NCBI RefSeq assembly: GCF_018812025.1 | Contig: NC_063063.1 | Coordinates: forward strand, 7,008,942 to 7,072,941 | Length of the DNA stretch: 64,000 bases | Origin: Megalobrama amblycephala | Lineage: Eukaryota; Chordata; Actinopteri; Cypriniformes; Xenocyprididae | Direction of reading: 5' to 3' | Part shown: piece after piece, positions 32,470 through 44,410 of the stretch | Position numbering within the stretch: the first letter of the stretch is position 1 | How the letters are laid out: each line of letters begins with the position of its first letter | Translations under genes and position numbers: made by a program | The notes under the pieces: generated by a model | Databases searched by the model: none | The model's input: the letters and a program-made list of their open reading frames with translations, nothing else | What the model was told of the DNA's origin: nothing

Positions 32470-35400
32470 ATTTTTGTTCTTTGCGAGCGATCATGAAGTT
32501 TCTCTGAAGAATGCAAAGCATTTTGCGAGCAGGCGCAAAGATTTTAGGCGGAACGTAAACATTTTGCGAGTGAACGCAATGTTTCTCAGGGGAACGCAAA
32601 ACATTTAGTGAGCAAACGCAAAGTTTTTAGGGGGAATGCAAAACATTTTGCGAGCGAACGCAAAGTTTCTCCCCAGGTGAAAAAAAGTACATAAAGTGCT
32701 CTATTTTCACACACTAATTTTGTACTTAATATACTAAAAAAAATCTTCTTTAGTTCTTCTTAAGATAGACTTAAGAACATATGTGTACTCAACTGTGCTA
32801 TTTTGAGACACCATGAAATATGAACTAAAATGTGCTTTTAATATACTATCTCTGTATTAAAAAAAAATGTATTTAGTTACCACTTGTAGTACATTATGGG
32901 TTCAAGTATACTATAAGTGGTAACTAAATAAATTTTCTAAATACAGAGATAGTATGTTAAAAGCAAATTTTAGTTCACATTTCATGGTGTCTCAAAATAG
33001 CACAGTTGAGTACACTTAGATGTTCTTAAGATTATCTTAAGAAGTACTAAAGAAGATTTTTTTTAGTATATTAAGTACAAAATTAATGCGCAAAAATAGA
33101 GCATTTTAAGTACATTATAGAAATGTACTTTTTTTCACCTGGGTCAGGTGAACATTTAGCGAGCAAACGCAAAGTTTCTTAGGGGAACGCAAAACGTTTA
33201 GCGAGCAAATGCAAAGTTTCAGGGGAACGCAAAACATTTTGCGAGTGAACGCAAAGTTTCTCAGGAGAACGCAAAACATTATGCAAGTGAACGCAAGGTT
33301 TCTCAAGGGAACGCAAAACGTTTAGCGAGCGAATGCAATGTTTCTTGGGGGAACGCAAAATATTTTGTGAGTGAATAGCAAGTTTCTCGGGAGCATAAAC
33401 ATTTTGCGAGTAAATGCAAATTTTCTCAGGGGAACGCTAAACATTTAGTGAGCGAATGCAAAGTTTCTCAGGGGAACGCAAAACATTTTGCGAGCAAACG
33501 CAAAGTTTCTCGGGGGAACAAACATTTTGCGAGGAAATGCAAAGTTTCTCGGGGGAATGTAAACATTTTGCGAGTAAACGCAAAGTTTCCAGGGGGAAAG
33601 CAAAACATTTCGCAAGCAAACGCAAATTTTCTCGGGGGAACAAACATTTTGCGAGAAAAAGCAAAGTTTCTCGGGGGAACAAACATTTTGCAAGCGAACG
33701 CAAAATTTCTAGGGGGAACAAACATTTTGCAAGCGAACGCAAAATTTCTAGGGGGAATAAAATATTTTGCAAGCAAACGCAAAGTTTCTAGAGGGAACGC
33801 AAAACATTTTGCAAGCAAACGCAAAGTTTCTTGGAGGAACAAACATTTTGCAAGTGAACGCAAAGTTTCTAGGGGGAACACAAAATATTTTGCAAGCAAA
33901 TGCAAATTTTCTTGGGGGAACAAACATTTTGCGAGCAAATGCAAAGTTTCTTGGGGGAATGTAAACATTTTGCAAGCGAACGCAAAGTTTCTAGGGGGAA
34001 CACAAAACATTTCGCAAGCAAACGCAAAGTTTCTTGGGGGAACAAACATTTTGCAAGCGAACGCAAAGTTTCTAGGGGGAACAAAATATTTTGCAAGCAA
34101 ATGCAAAGTTTTTCGGGGGAATTTAAACATTTTGCACGCAAACGCAAAGTTTCTAGGGGGAACAAAATATTTTGCAAGCAAACGCAAATTTTCTTGGGGG
34201 AACAAACATTTTGCGAGGAAATGCAAAGTTTCTCGGGGGAATGTAAACATTTTGCGAGTAAACGCAAAGTTTCCAGGGGGAAAGCAAAACATTTCGCAAG
34301 CAAACGCAAATTTTCTCGGGGGAACAAACATTTTGCGAGAAAAAGCAAAGTTTCTCGGGGGAACAAACATTTTGCAAGCGAACGCAAAATTTCTAGGGGG
34401 AACAAACATTTTGCAAGTGAACGCAAAATTTCTAGGGGGAATAAAATATTTTGCAAGCAAACGCAAAGTTTCTAGAGGGAACACAAAACATTTTGCAAGC
34501 AAACACAAAGTTTCTTGGAGGAACATAAACATTTTGCAAGTGAACGCAAAGTTTCTAGGGGGAACACAAAATATTTTGCAAGCAAATGCAAATTGTCTTG
34601 GGGGAACAAACATTTTGCGAGCAAATGCAAAGTTTCTTGGGGTAATGTAAACATTTTGCAAGCGAACGCAAAGTTTCTAGGGGGAACACAAAACATTTCG
34701 CAAGCAAACGCAAAGTTTCTTGGGGGAACAAACATTTTGCAAGCGAACGCAAAGTTTCTAGGGGGAACAAAATATTTTGCAAGCAAATGCAAAGTTTTTC
34801 GGGGGAATTTAAACATTTTGCACGCAAACGCAAAGTTTCTAGGGGGAACAAAATATTTTGCAAGCAAACGCAAATTTTCTTGGGGGAACAAACATTTTGC
34901 GAGGAAATGCAAAGTTTCTCGGGGGAATGTAAACATTTTGCGAGCGAACGCAAAGTTTCTAGGGGGAACGCAAAACATTTCGCAAGCAAACGCAAAGTTT
35001 CTCGGGGGAACAAACATTTTGCAAGCGAACATAAAGTTTCTACGGGGAACAAAATATTTTGCAAGCAAATGCAAAGTTTTTCGGGGGAATTTAAACATTT
35101 TGCACGCAAACGCAAAGTTTCTAGGGGGAACAAAATATTTTGCAAGCAAACGCAAATTTTCTTGGGGGAACAAACATTTTGCGAGGAAATGCAAAGTTTC
35201 TCGGGGGAATGTAAACATTTTGCGAGTGAACGCAAAGTTTCTAGGGGGAACGCAAAACATTTTGCAAGCAAACGCAAAGTTTCTTGGGGGAACAAACATT
35301 TTGCAAGCGAATGCAAAGTTTCTAGGGGGAACAAAATATTTTGCAAGCAAATGCAAAGTTTTTCGGGGGAATTTAAACATTTTGCACGCAAACGCAAAGT

Positions 35401-35560
35401 TTCTAGGGGGAACACAAAATATTTTGCAAGCAAACGCAAAGTTTCTCGGGGGAACAAACATTTTGCAAGTGAACGCAAAGATTCTAGGGGGAACAAAATA
35501 TTTTGCAAGCAAACGCAAAGTTTCTCGGAGGAATGCAAAACATTTGCGAGAGAACACAAA
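32470..35560. repeat. Minisatellite, ~40-bp unit, about 65 copies, higher-order 282-bp period
   Basis: The unit is close to GCAAAGTTTCTCGGGGGAAC followed by AAACATTTTGCGAGCAAAC. Measured spacings between successive GCAAAG words are 39, 41 and 42 bases. Each unit contains TTTGCG and CGCAAA, an inverted pair able to form a small hairpin. A variant with GCAAAGTTTTTCGGGGG recurs at 34103, 34789, 35071 and 35353: the last two intervals are 282 bases (seven units), the first 686. The array is split at 32672-33143 by a transposon. The left part (to about 33450) is more diverged and the right part more uniform. Stop-free frames of up to 400 codons on both strands come from the repeat. Confidence 0.95.
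32672..33143. mobile_element. Palindromic DNA transposon inside the minisatellite (472 bp)
   Basis: Ends CCCAGGTGAAAAAAAGTAC and GTACTTTTTTTCACCTGGG are perfect inverted copies (19 bp). Nearly the whole element folds back on itself, for example ATACTATCTCTGTATT against AATACAGAGATAGTAT. Array sequence resumes after it (TCAGGTGAACATTTAGCGAG). A 2-bp TC may be the target duplication. The superfamily is not certain. Confidence 0.85.
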
Positions 35561-37966
35561 AGTGTTGACATCATTTTTCCTCCCATCTCATATTTTTTCT
35601 ACTTCACCATGTCCCTTTCAGGGCTTACAGTAACTTACAGTATTCATTAAATATTAAAAATATTGGTTGGTAAAAGGAGCATTTCCAGTGGTTTGGAATA
35701 ATATTTGGAGTGCAATTTAGAAAAAAAAGCATCTTTTTAAATACGAGTGAGAGGCGCTGGAAGCATGTATAGCAATATTTGCTATTTTTAGGTGGGAACT
35801 CGTATGTTGCTTTGTCTGGCTGGTGTCATCATCTCTGCCAGTTTCATATATCATCCTATTTACTGCTCTGTGTCTATGCATCGGAACAAGAGAGAGCAGA
35901 TGGACCTTTAGAGATGATTGATAAACACTCCCCTTAATGGAAAAATGATGCAATGAGAGATATTCTGAATAAATAAATAAACAAACAAACAAACAAACAA
36001 ACAGCATGACAAATCCGAACAGGTAGTTTGGTGATTATATTAGTATTTGATATTCCTGCACATCACTCGACACGTGCTTTAAACATATGCTCTGTTATAT
36101 CTGTTTTTCAAACCGGCATGTTTGAGCACACCTGGTGGCTTTATGTGGTCGTTCTTTGATGGTATGCTGTTGTTGAGGAAAACATGTGAGTGGGATCATT
36201 TCAAAATCCAGTTCCGGCATTTACAATGACTCTATGTGAATCATCTTTAATGGCTCAATATGTTTGTGGATGTGTATTTCATTTATTATATTACATATTA
36301 ACATATTTTTTTTTTCTTGCTTAGCATTCTTTGGAAGTAACATAAAAGCTGTGCTATACAATCTAGAAAAAAAATTAGATATATACATTACATACATGCA
36401 TTACCCCTAACAATATCAAATGATAATTCGGTTCCACTCTCTAAATTTGTTATAATTTATCAGTAAATACACATATCTCTATTTATGAGCGAGATCCTCA
36501 ATCTGTGTCTGCTCTTCTTTTTTGGGAGGGGGTGTAGTGTGTGCTTTCTGCCACTGGCAGCAGTGTTGAGTTAGTAGCAATTTGTCATTAATTTATATGT
36601 TATCTCTAAAGGAAGAGAAAAAAGTGCTGATGCCGTTTTTGCTGCCCGCCCTGCAAATTACTGACGGTAAGGTGAACAGCATTTCAATGCCTCGGAGCGA
36701 TCCTCGGAAATTACTCCGCTTCTAATTCAAAACAGGTTCTGAAACCAAAGAGGATAATATATAATTACAGGCAATTTACTTAGAAGAACACTAGAGCATT
36801 TTTGAGTGAATGAATGGCAAGGCGTCTAACTTGTCAGTTGTATTCAAATGTAGCTGGGAAGAACTGAAAATGAAGTACATTTTGTGTTGCATTGTTCTGA
36901 AAACAAATATGGGGATTAATGGAGTGCTGAAGAGCGCATAGTCATGCAAAAATCCATTGACAGGCAAAACAGCACATTGAGTCTCACGGTGCAAGAGAGA
37001 GGGAGAGAAAGAGAGGGAGAGAGAGAATTCAATTTTTCCACAAGCTTTCAAACTGCAAATGTTCCTTGCAGCTCTGAGAGAAAGATTAGGCTATCAATCT
37101 GCTCTACTCATACTGTCAGCAAGCACAAGAAATCTATGCTGCAAAGCAGATACTGAAACACACAATCTGTGAGGCAAATTATTCTTAACATTGTCATCAT
37201 CATTTATTACTGCTGGAGCAATCAGGAAGGAGAACAGTATTTTAAACTGCTTATGAAGATAGTGAAATCACTATCCGAGATGGTAAACAGCCAAGAAAAG
37301 CAGAGACAGAACTAAAATAACAAATAGGACACATACAGGCAGCATAAAAATATGTTTGGGCTTAACAGGAACTTGGTGAAACATTTCATATTTTATCTAT
37401 CTCAGAAAAAAAAAAAAAAAAAAAGCATTAAGCATGTTGTCTTTTATGGTCCTTGTCCATGTTAATTTATCTGATTGGGATCTCTGTTTGTACAGAGGCG
37501 GTCTGCACCTCTCATGTCAATGTGTGTCACAGTGCAGTGGGATGATTGATGGCGTGCTTGAATGCACTTGCTATTACCGCTCACTGTCTCAAATAAAGGA
37601 GTTTAATCATAGGCTGACATGACGTTTACAGCACCGCCCTCCTCCAATCACAAGGACGGTCACATACTATCACACTGCTGCAATAAAATCTAAGAGTAAA
37701 ATGATTTAAATGCTGGCTGACGACCAATATCTTGCTCATTCTAATCTACAAGATTTAAGCTGTTGGCAGCATTTAAAATAGCTTATATTTAAAATATCAT
37801 ATTACATAATGCTTATTATTATAAATATAAAAATACATAATGATCATTGGGTAACAAAGGTTCATGAAATTTTGATTCATGTAAGTATACAAATTTAAAG
37901 ATTAGATAAGATAATATTTTTTTAAATTAATGAATTAATTAATAATTATTACAATATCTTATGAAC

Positions 37967-38027
<61 letters not shown>

Positions 38028-38138
38028 CTGTGTGTGTCTGTGTGTATATACATTATTATGTAAACAAACATATATATTATACACACATGTAAACTAACTG
38101 TTATGTTAGATGTGATTAATCAATTTAACAGCATTAAT
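35561..38138. other. Intergenic DNA between minisatellite and arid5b
   Basis: No gene is visible. It includes (AAAC)n at about 35981-36002, a GA-rich run at about 36990-37027, poly-A at about 37407-37424 and (TA)n(TG)n at about 37974-38045. The blocks 36050-36760 and 37050-37250 are unique. Confidence 0.4.
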
Positions 38139-38139
38139 A

Positions 38140-38274
38140 TATAGTAGTCAACATTTGAAGTGGATCAAAATCTTTCATTAAAGTTGTCCTAAAACCTTCT
38201 TCTTAGGACAGCTTAGTTCTTAGCACAACTTTGATGAACTTTTTTGATCCACTTCAAATGTTGACTACTGTATA
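38140..38274. mobile_element. Tc1/mariner-like MITE (about 135 bp)
   Basis: The arms AGTAGTCAACATTTGAAGTG and its complement are inverted copies, bounded by TA-rich flanks. The centre also pairs (GTCCTAA / TTAGGAC). Confidence 0.8.
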
Positions 38275-39099
38275 TATATACTCATATATTATGTAAACAA
38301 ACTTGTAGTTATGCAAGTTATGTATTTATTTATTTATTTATTTATTTATTTATTATAATTGTATACATTTTAGTAAATATAGTAATTTTTATTATAGTTT
38401 TCATTAATATAATGACCAAATATTATCATATTATCAAATACAAATTGCATTAAACACTGATTTAAGTATGAATTAATAATGAAAGTTATGATGTTGCACA
38501 GTATGAATTTAATCATTTCTATTTTGCATGACCATACATTATATTTGCATCTAAATTATTGGCACCAAAACGTATTTTATTCATCATTTCATCCTGTTCT
38601 TCTGAAGAACAGCCCCGCCCCCATAAACAAAATAATGTCCTATGATTCAAATGTACTAAATCACATTTAAGTCGATTCAGTTCATTTGAGTTAAGCTGTT
38701 ATATGAAGCATGAATGTGATCACATCCATAATCACCAGCTGCCCCTCGTGACTGGAGATAAAACATTGCATAAGACATAAAAATAGCTGACGTAAATGTT
38801 ACATCCTGTAATTTAGGCCATATGCTACAACTTTTAAGGGCACAGCCATACATTACGAAATAGAGCAAATGACTATATGAGCAAAACCTTCACTGGCGTC
38901 GATGTATGCGTGAAACATGCAGAACGCCTAGACGTTTATAAATATGTATATTGTTCTTTATATGATAGATTTAGTTTATATTCGTCTTCACTGTGTAAAA
39001 GCTCGATAGCGATATCAAATTGTTCATTTTTTAATCAATTTTAACCATTTCGATTAAAAATAATAACATAAGCGAGCTCCATTAAGAGTATGTAAGACG

Positions 39100-39954
39100 T
39101 TTGATTTCTCTTATAAAACAAACGCATTTCTCACCATGACATTTATTCGCCTATAGCACACAAGAGGGGCGCAATATAGCACTACTACTAAGGACCACGT
39201 TCAAAATCACAGCGGCCATAATGGCAACAATTCAAAGGACGATATTACAATGTTTCCATTAGTCGCGTTTACACGCGCTTGATACATTTCAACAACGTTT
39301 GCGCTCATAAACGGAGCTTCTGAATTGCTAAAATTCCGATTACGTCTCGCCGACTCCTTCACGCGCGTTAATGTTGCTGCATTAGTGTAATAATTATATT
39401 AAATGTACAGTAAATGCATTCGAGAAATAAAATGAAGAATCTCTGCAGGAAATGTTTCGGTATACTCATACAAACCTCCTTTGCACAGGTCCTGACAGAC
39501 ACATACAGCCATCATCGCGCATATTATCAAATACAGCCGTTCGTTTTGTACATAAAAAATCACGTTATTCAGAATTCATATTTATACTCGCATTAGTTTC
39601 GTAATCAGTATCCGGTTTTCCCAAAAGAGGAGCCTAGATTTTGTAAAACGACTTGGAGAGGCTGACAGACCGCACATGAACGAGCCTCCATTCGCATTCG
39701 CGAATTTAATATGAACGCGCGGTTGCAAAAAATGTACCAAAATGACCGTAAGTGAAATAATATAGGTTGAAAAAATATTAGACACCAATTGCGGACATTT
39801 TAGGTGAGTTCGTTTCGCATTGTGCCGGTTTCATATTGAAGGTCGTCGCGTTGGTGAGCGCGTTGATATTTTGCCCTTCCAGGACCTTCGGTGATCCATT
39901 CAAGCCAACAAGTTTGGAGAGAATGTTTGAGTTTAATCAATTCAGAGCGACGAG
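39100..39954 (+). promoter_or_regulatory. arid5b 5' region and probable 5' UTR
   Basis: Upstream of the arid5b ATG the DNA changes from AT-rich intergenic to more CpG-containing sequence (GCGCGTTAATG, GGTCGTCGCG, GAGCGCGTTG) without repeats. A YY1-like palindrome GCGGCCATAATGGC lies near 39211. The transcription start cannot be fixed from sequence. No strong TATA box sits at a convincing distance. Confidence 0.45.
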
Positions 39955-39975
39955 ATGGAGCCCAACTCACTCCTG
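39955..39975 (+). CDS. arid5b: arid5b first coding exon (MEPNSLL)
   Basis: ATG at 39955 in context GCGACGAGATGG opens seven codons, MEPNSLL, followed by donor gtaata. Human ARID5B begins MEPNSLQ before the same exon junction, so this is the full-length start. ARID5B is an AT-rich-interaction-domain DNA-binding protein that works with the PHF2 H3K9 demethylase as a transcriptional coactivator in adipose, liver, cartilage and lymphoid cells (established knowledge). Three coding exons are in the window, giving 170 residues; the ARID domain and long C-terminal part are downstream. Confidence 0.9.
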
Positions 39976-40222
39976 GTAATATCATCCACTCCGCTTTCAT
40001 TTCAGCCTCTAATTAATTTATTGCGCGCTCGCAATTAGTCATATGCTACGATAGGGAATCAATGGAAGAAAGTTTACGACAAAAGTTAATATTTTATTAT
40101 TCATATTTCTATAGAATGTGATTTATCATGTGATCAGCTGGAATGCTTTGCTCGCCTCTGATCCCGTGTTATATAAAATGTTGCTGAATATAAATATGGC
40201 ATGTCTATTTGTGTTTCCGCAG

Positions 40223-40477
40223 TGGGTAGGCTCACCTTGTGGTTTGCACGGACCTTACATTTTCTACAAGGCGTTTAGATTTCACCTTGAAGGCAAAGCG
40301 AGAATTTTGTCCCTGGGTGATTTTTTCTTGGTCAGATGTAAAGCAGGGGACCCCATCTGCATAGCAGAACTACAGCTCTTATGGGAGGAAAGGACAACCA
40401 AGCAACTTCTATCCAGCTCCAAACTTTATTTTCTCCCAGAAGATACTCCCCAGGGCAGAAATGTCACTCACGGAGAG
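40223..40477 (+). CDS. arid5b: arid5b second coding exon (conserved N-terminal domain)
   Basis: This exon has 85 codons, phase 0 at both ends, acceptor TTTCCGCAG and donor gtaatt. It begins WVGSPCGLHGPYIFYKAF and contains LGDFFLVRC, ICIAELQLLWEE and KLYFLPEDTPQGRN. These are the near-invariant words of ARID5A/ARID5B N termini; the pairing with MEPNSL and the downstream exon points to ARID5B. The N-terminal region resembles a BAH-like module that precedes the ARID. It follows exon 1 after a short 247-base intron. Confidence 0.97.
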
Positions 40478-41430
40478 GTAATTTCTGGCACGTTTCTTTG
40501 CTTTGCTGCTTTCTATGAAGGGCTCCGTCCCTGCGCGATGTGTTTATTGTGGTATGGATGAAATGTGAGCTGTGTGTGGCTTTGCAGCGCATCTATTCCG
40601 CTGTCTGATCACAAGACATCTAATGCATCGCGTTTAATAATAGACACACAGTCATAGTGGACCCTTGTGTTCATTTCGCCTCGGCTCATTTGCATACGAG
40701 CGTTTAGCGCATGCATTTCAAACAGCGTGTGATGATGAGAATGATGCCATTGTGTGAAGTTGTCACATCAGTGTTTGCTTGTTTCATCTGATATACAATA
40801 GTGCGGAAACTGAGAATGTCAAAGACGACTGAAGCGCCTCGTTGTGGCGTTGCGATCTGCTGATTGTTGATAAAATAGTGTTGCTGCTTCTGATGAGACG
40901 CGGAGATCAAGGCAAAGAATTACGCGAAACGTGCACGGACGATCGATGTGAAGTGTACTGGCGCTGATGCTGGAGAATATCTCAGGCAGATGTTTGAAAT
41001 GTGCGATGTTTCTCAACTAATATCAATAGGGATTGATTAATAACGGCAGGTTGATCAAGCAGCTGCTGTGCCTTAAAGCGAGCGAGTGACATTTATGAAG
41101 GTTATTATGCCAAAGTGCTGCAGCCTCATTCCACATTACATATAAGCTGAGATGTGTTTGCCCGACAGAATGAAAAAAAGAAAAAAAAAATGTTCTTTCT
41201 GGGGATTTAACCCTTTGATGTACTGAAACATTGTTCTTTCACAATACTGTGTTTGTTTATGCTGCTGTGCTGTTACTTGAGTAAGGTTTAAATGCTTTAA
41301 ACAGTAACTAATTTGTGTTATCATGTTGTGGAGTTGCTTGTAATTACTTTGGAATAGATTATTATTATATCCATGGAATATATCACTTTGCATGCAAAAA
41401 ATTATTTGTTGTAATAACGTGATATCTGTA
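40478..41430. other. Start of arid5b intron 2
   Basis: Unique DNA, moderately CpG-containing near the exon (GACGCGGAGATCAAGG, GTGCACGGACGATCGATG), could hold promoter-proximal regulatory sequence. A stop-sparse minus-strand frame has no domain resemblance. Confidence 0.35.
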
Positions 41431-41438
41431 GGGTACAC

Positions 41439-41471
<33 letters not shown>
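41439..41471. repeat. Poly-A run with flanking fish 'CACTGTAAAAAA' motif
   Basis: About thirty A bases follow TACACTGT. This string is a common end of small fish transposons, but no partner end is identified. Confidence 0.6.
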
Positions 41472-41473
<2 letters not shown>

Positions 41474-41879
41474 ATAACTGCATTTTTATAGCTGTTGTAC
41501 CTAGTCTGATCATTAAAATGATTGTTGTTTGTGGAAGCTATAATGTAGTCAGGTTGAGTCAGTCATAAATATTAAAGATTGTTGACTGATAATGATTGTT
41601 TTTTATATGTTCAGTGACTAATATTCAAAACCAATTATAATGGTTTTACTGAGATTACTTTTAAATACAAAGATAACTAAATAATTATTATACTACAACA
41701 GTAAAATATTTATAGTAATAATTAATAATAATTATTATTATTAATGATTTTTACATTGCATATTGACTGAGATCTGTTTGCCTTTAACCTTTTGATGTAC
41801 AAGAACATAATTTTCTGTTATATATATTGATTTTTTAGTTGATTTGACAGGCTGAATGCTTATATACATACATTCATAC

Positions 41880-41880
41880 A

Positions 41881-41920
<40 letters not shown>

Positions 41921-41944
41921 CTAATTTAATATAAGATAATTGAT

Positions 41945-41989
<45 letters not shown>

Positions 41990-42179
41990 TAAATAATTTA
42001 CATTTTAATTATAATATAATATAATATAATATAATCTAATAATTTATTTAATAATTTATTTATTTATATCTATTTAATTAGTCAATTAATAAAATATGTA
42101 TATATATAAAACAGCTAATTTAATATAAGATAATTGATTACAATATAACTATATATACAATTAAATAATTGAAATTATA

Positions 42180-42230
<51 letters not shown>

Positions 42231-42237
42231 GTATATG
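41880..42237. repeat. Cluster of (TA)n microsatellites with duplicated spacer
   Basis: TA tracts at about 41881-41918, 41950-41985 and 42184-42223. The spacer AGCTAATTTAATATAAGATA occurs at about 41920 and again at about 42114, so the block was duplicated. An ATATA run (TATAATATAA) lies at about 42008-42034. Confidence 0.9.
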
Positions 42238-43059
42238 TGATAACTGTTTAACCAGATAACCGAAGTAGAAGATTGTAAATATTGGTGATTTTATTTCTTA
42301 TTACTTTTATTATATAACCAATATTATTTTTGACTCCACATAAAGCACGTTTTGGTTAAAAACAGTGTTTTTGACAGTGTAATGTAAAGCTTTCCCATCC
42401 ATTGTGCTCTACTGATTATGTTGCAATTGCTATTTTAACAAAGCAGCACAGCTGCGGTATTACATGGGTAATGTAACAAAGTCTGTACCTGTTTTATCTT
42501 GCACTGCTCGTGTAATCACCGATCCTGAATACAAAAAGACAATCTGCTGTGTGTGAACCTCAACCGTTCTACTGTCCTCCCCCCGTGGAGTGGAGGATCA
42601 AATAGCCTTTTCAAAATAATCAACAGGTTTTGTGTGAAGCCCTGTCAAAATGTCAAGGTTACTTTGCTGAATTATTATCAATATTAGGTGGAAACATAAA
42701 CTGTTGCCGGGATCGACCTTGAAAACATGGTGTTTACACAATGTAACAAGGTGTTATTGAGGAAAAGCATTAGTCTTAATGCACTGTTTGTTCAGTTGAT
42801 CAGAGCTCTGTCCTCTTTCCAACTTGCCACCGGCCTCCCTCCCTTCCCCCACTCTGCAGCAATGCCAATTATTTGCTTTTCAAATTTATTACGCATTCAT
42901 GACTGCTGATCTTGAAACGGCCTGGGAGATAGGATTACTAGCCAAGGACAATGCTCCACTCTTAGGGTATACTTTACAGTTTTGTGAATATGCTGCATGC
43001 TGTTAGTTCTTAGTCATTTTTGGGACGAATAACTAGTTTTTGAAGTAATAAGTTATAAC

Positions 43060-44410
43060 TCTCTTAGAAGGAAAGGTTCAATATAAAACCTTAAAAGGTT
43101 CTGTCAGGCACTTCATATATAGAACCTTTCTTCCCATCATAGGATCATTTTATGGATTTAGTTCATTTTTAATTAAATTATATACATTAAACAGCTTGTA
43201 ACCATGCTTTATCAGTAGAAAAAATTAAACAGCCCATTAAAAATGAAATAACGTATCTAAGGCTGTGTGATATATAGACACAATAAAACGGTAGGACTTT
43301 GTCAACCGGTAGAGATTTTGGTCTGTCGTCCATTATTGTGGTTACACTCTCACGTGACGTTGTTGTACTGCGCTGTCACAAAAGCTTATCATTTGCATGC
43401 GTTTTCAAGCATTGCGGTTTAAAAACAACTGATATATAGTGCTATATTAAACAACAATAAGCATCGAAAAAGAATTCATTTCGGTATATACGCGCGCTGT
43501 CTGAGAGATGGTTTCTGAGCGAACACACCTGAAACACATGAACATAAAGCTGCTGCTCATAGAGCGTGCGAGTACTGAACTGAGTTCTTTTTGCCACCCT
43601 TTTGGTCTTGAAATGTCAAATACAGACACTTATGTGTCAAAATTCGCGTCTTTGTGAGTATCCTCATAAACACAGTCGTTTATATATTTCTTAAGTGAAC
43701 GTAAACAGTTGAGAAAGTGCATGTGTATCAGAATATTAGATCAGTGCATTCGGTCTTAAAGTGACGGCAGCCTAATATACCTGCTGCCATCTGTGTCATT
43801 AATGTTAAACATCAAAAGACAAAGAGAAAATCACTCACTGATCCTGACTGAATCACTTTTGTATCTTTAATAAGAATGTGTATTTCATTTATACCGTTAA
43901 GACTATTCAGTATTTTTTTTTTTTTGTACATTTAATTACTTTATACAATTTATTTAGTAGCCTGTTTATTTAGATTTTTTAAAGTAGGTCTATATTTCAT
44001 TTGTGTCTTTGTTATATTGTTCCTGTTGATTGTAATTAGTTTATTTGTTCTTATTTTATCACTGACTCTTTACTTGTCTTCAGTACGCTTAATAGTTTTT
44101 TTTTTTTTTTTTTTATTATTATTATTTAGTTAGGCTAGTATTAGTTTTTGTGATATTTTGGTGAGGAGAATTATGAAATTTCACTGGTATCAAAAATTTT
44201 GATATCACAAAAACCTTGTTTAAAGTAAAAATAACTATATAATGATATATATCATTATTGTGAAGTAAAATTACTTATATCGTGATATAAGACTTTGATC
44301 GGCCACCCCTTTTTGCAACTATTTAAGACATTTCTCCTTATATAGAACCTTTTTGGCATAAAGGGTTCTTTAAAATTGAGTCAAGAACTATATAGGGTTC
44401 TGAGTTGAAC
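43060..44410. mobile_element. Decayed DNA elements: 'AGAACCTTT' MITE halves around a larger insert
   Basis: Left part 43066-43140 (GGTTCTGTCAGGCACTTC, ATATAGAACCTTTC) and right part 44328-44410 (TATATAGAACCTTTTTGGC, AGGGTTCTTTAAAATTGAG) look like the two ends of one MITE. The intervening 1.2 kb (GCTGTGTGATATATAGAC to ATATCGTGATATAAGAC) looks like another decayed transposon. Boundaries are approximate. Confidence 0.4.

Noticed and set aside
33448..34650. 400-residue open frame on + (and a 397-residue one on -)
   Set aside because: Both lie wholly in the ~40-bp minisatellite and exist only because the unit lacks stop codons; no promoter, splice or domain evidence.
39800..40000. 66-residue minus-strand frame over arid5b exon 1
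   Set aside because: Antisense shadow of the 5' UTR and first exon; no independent support.
40118..40561. 147-residue frame starting upstream of arid5b exon 2
   Set aside because: Only 40223-40477 is exon; the rest is intron read-through past canonical AG and GT sites.
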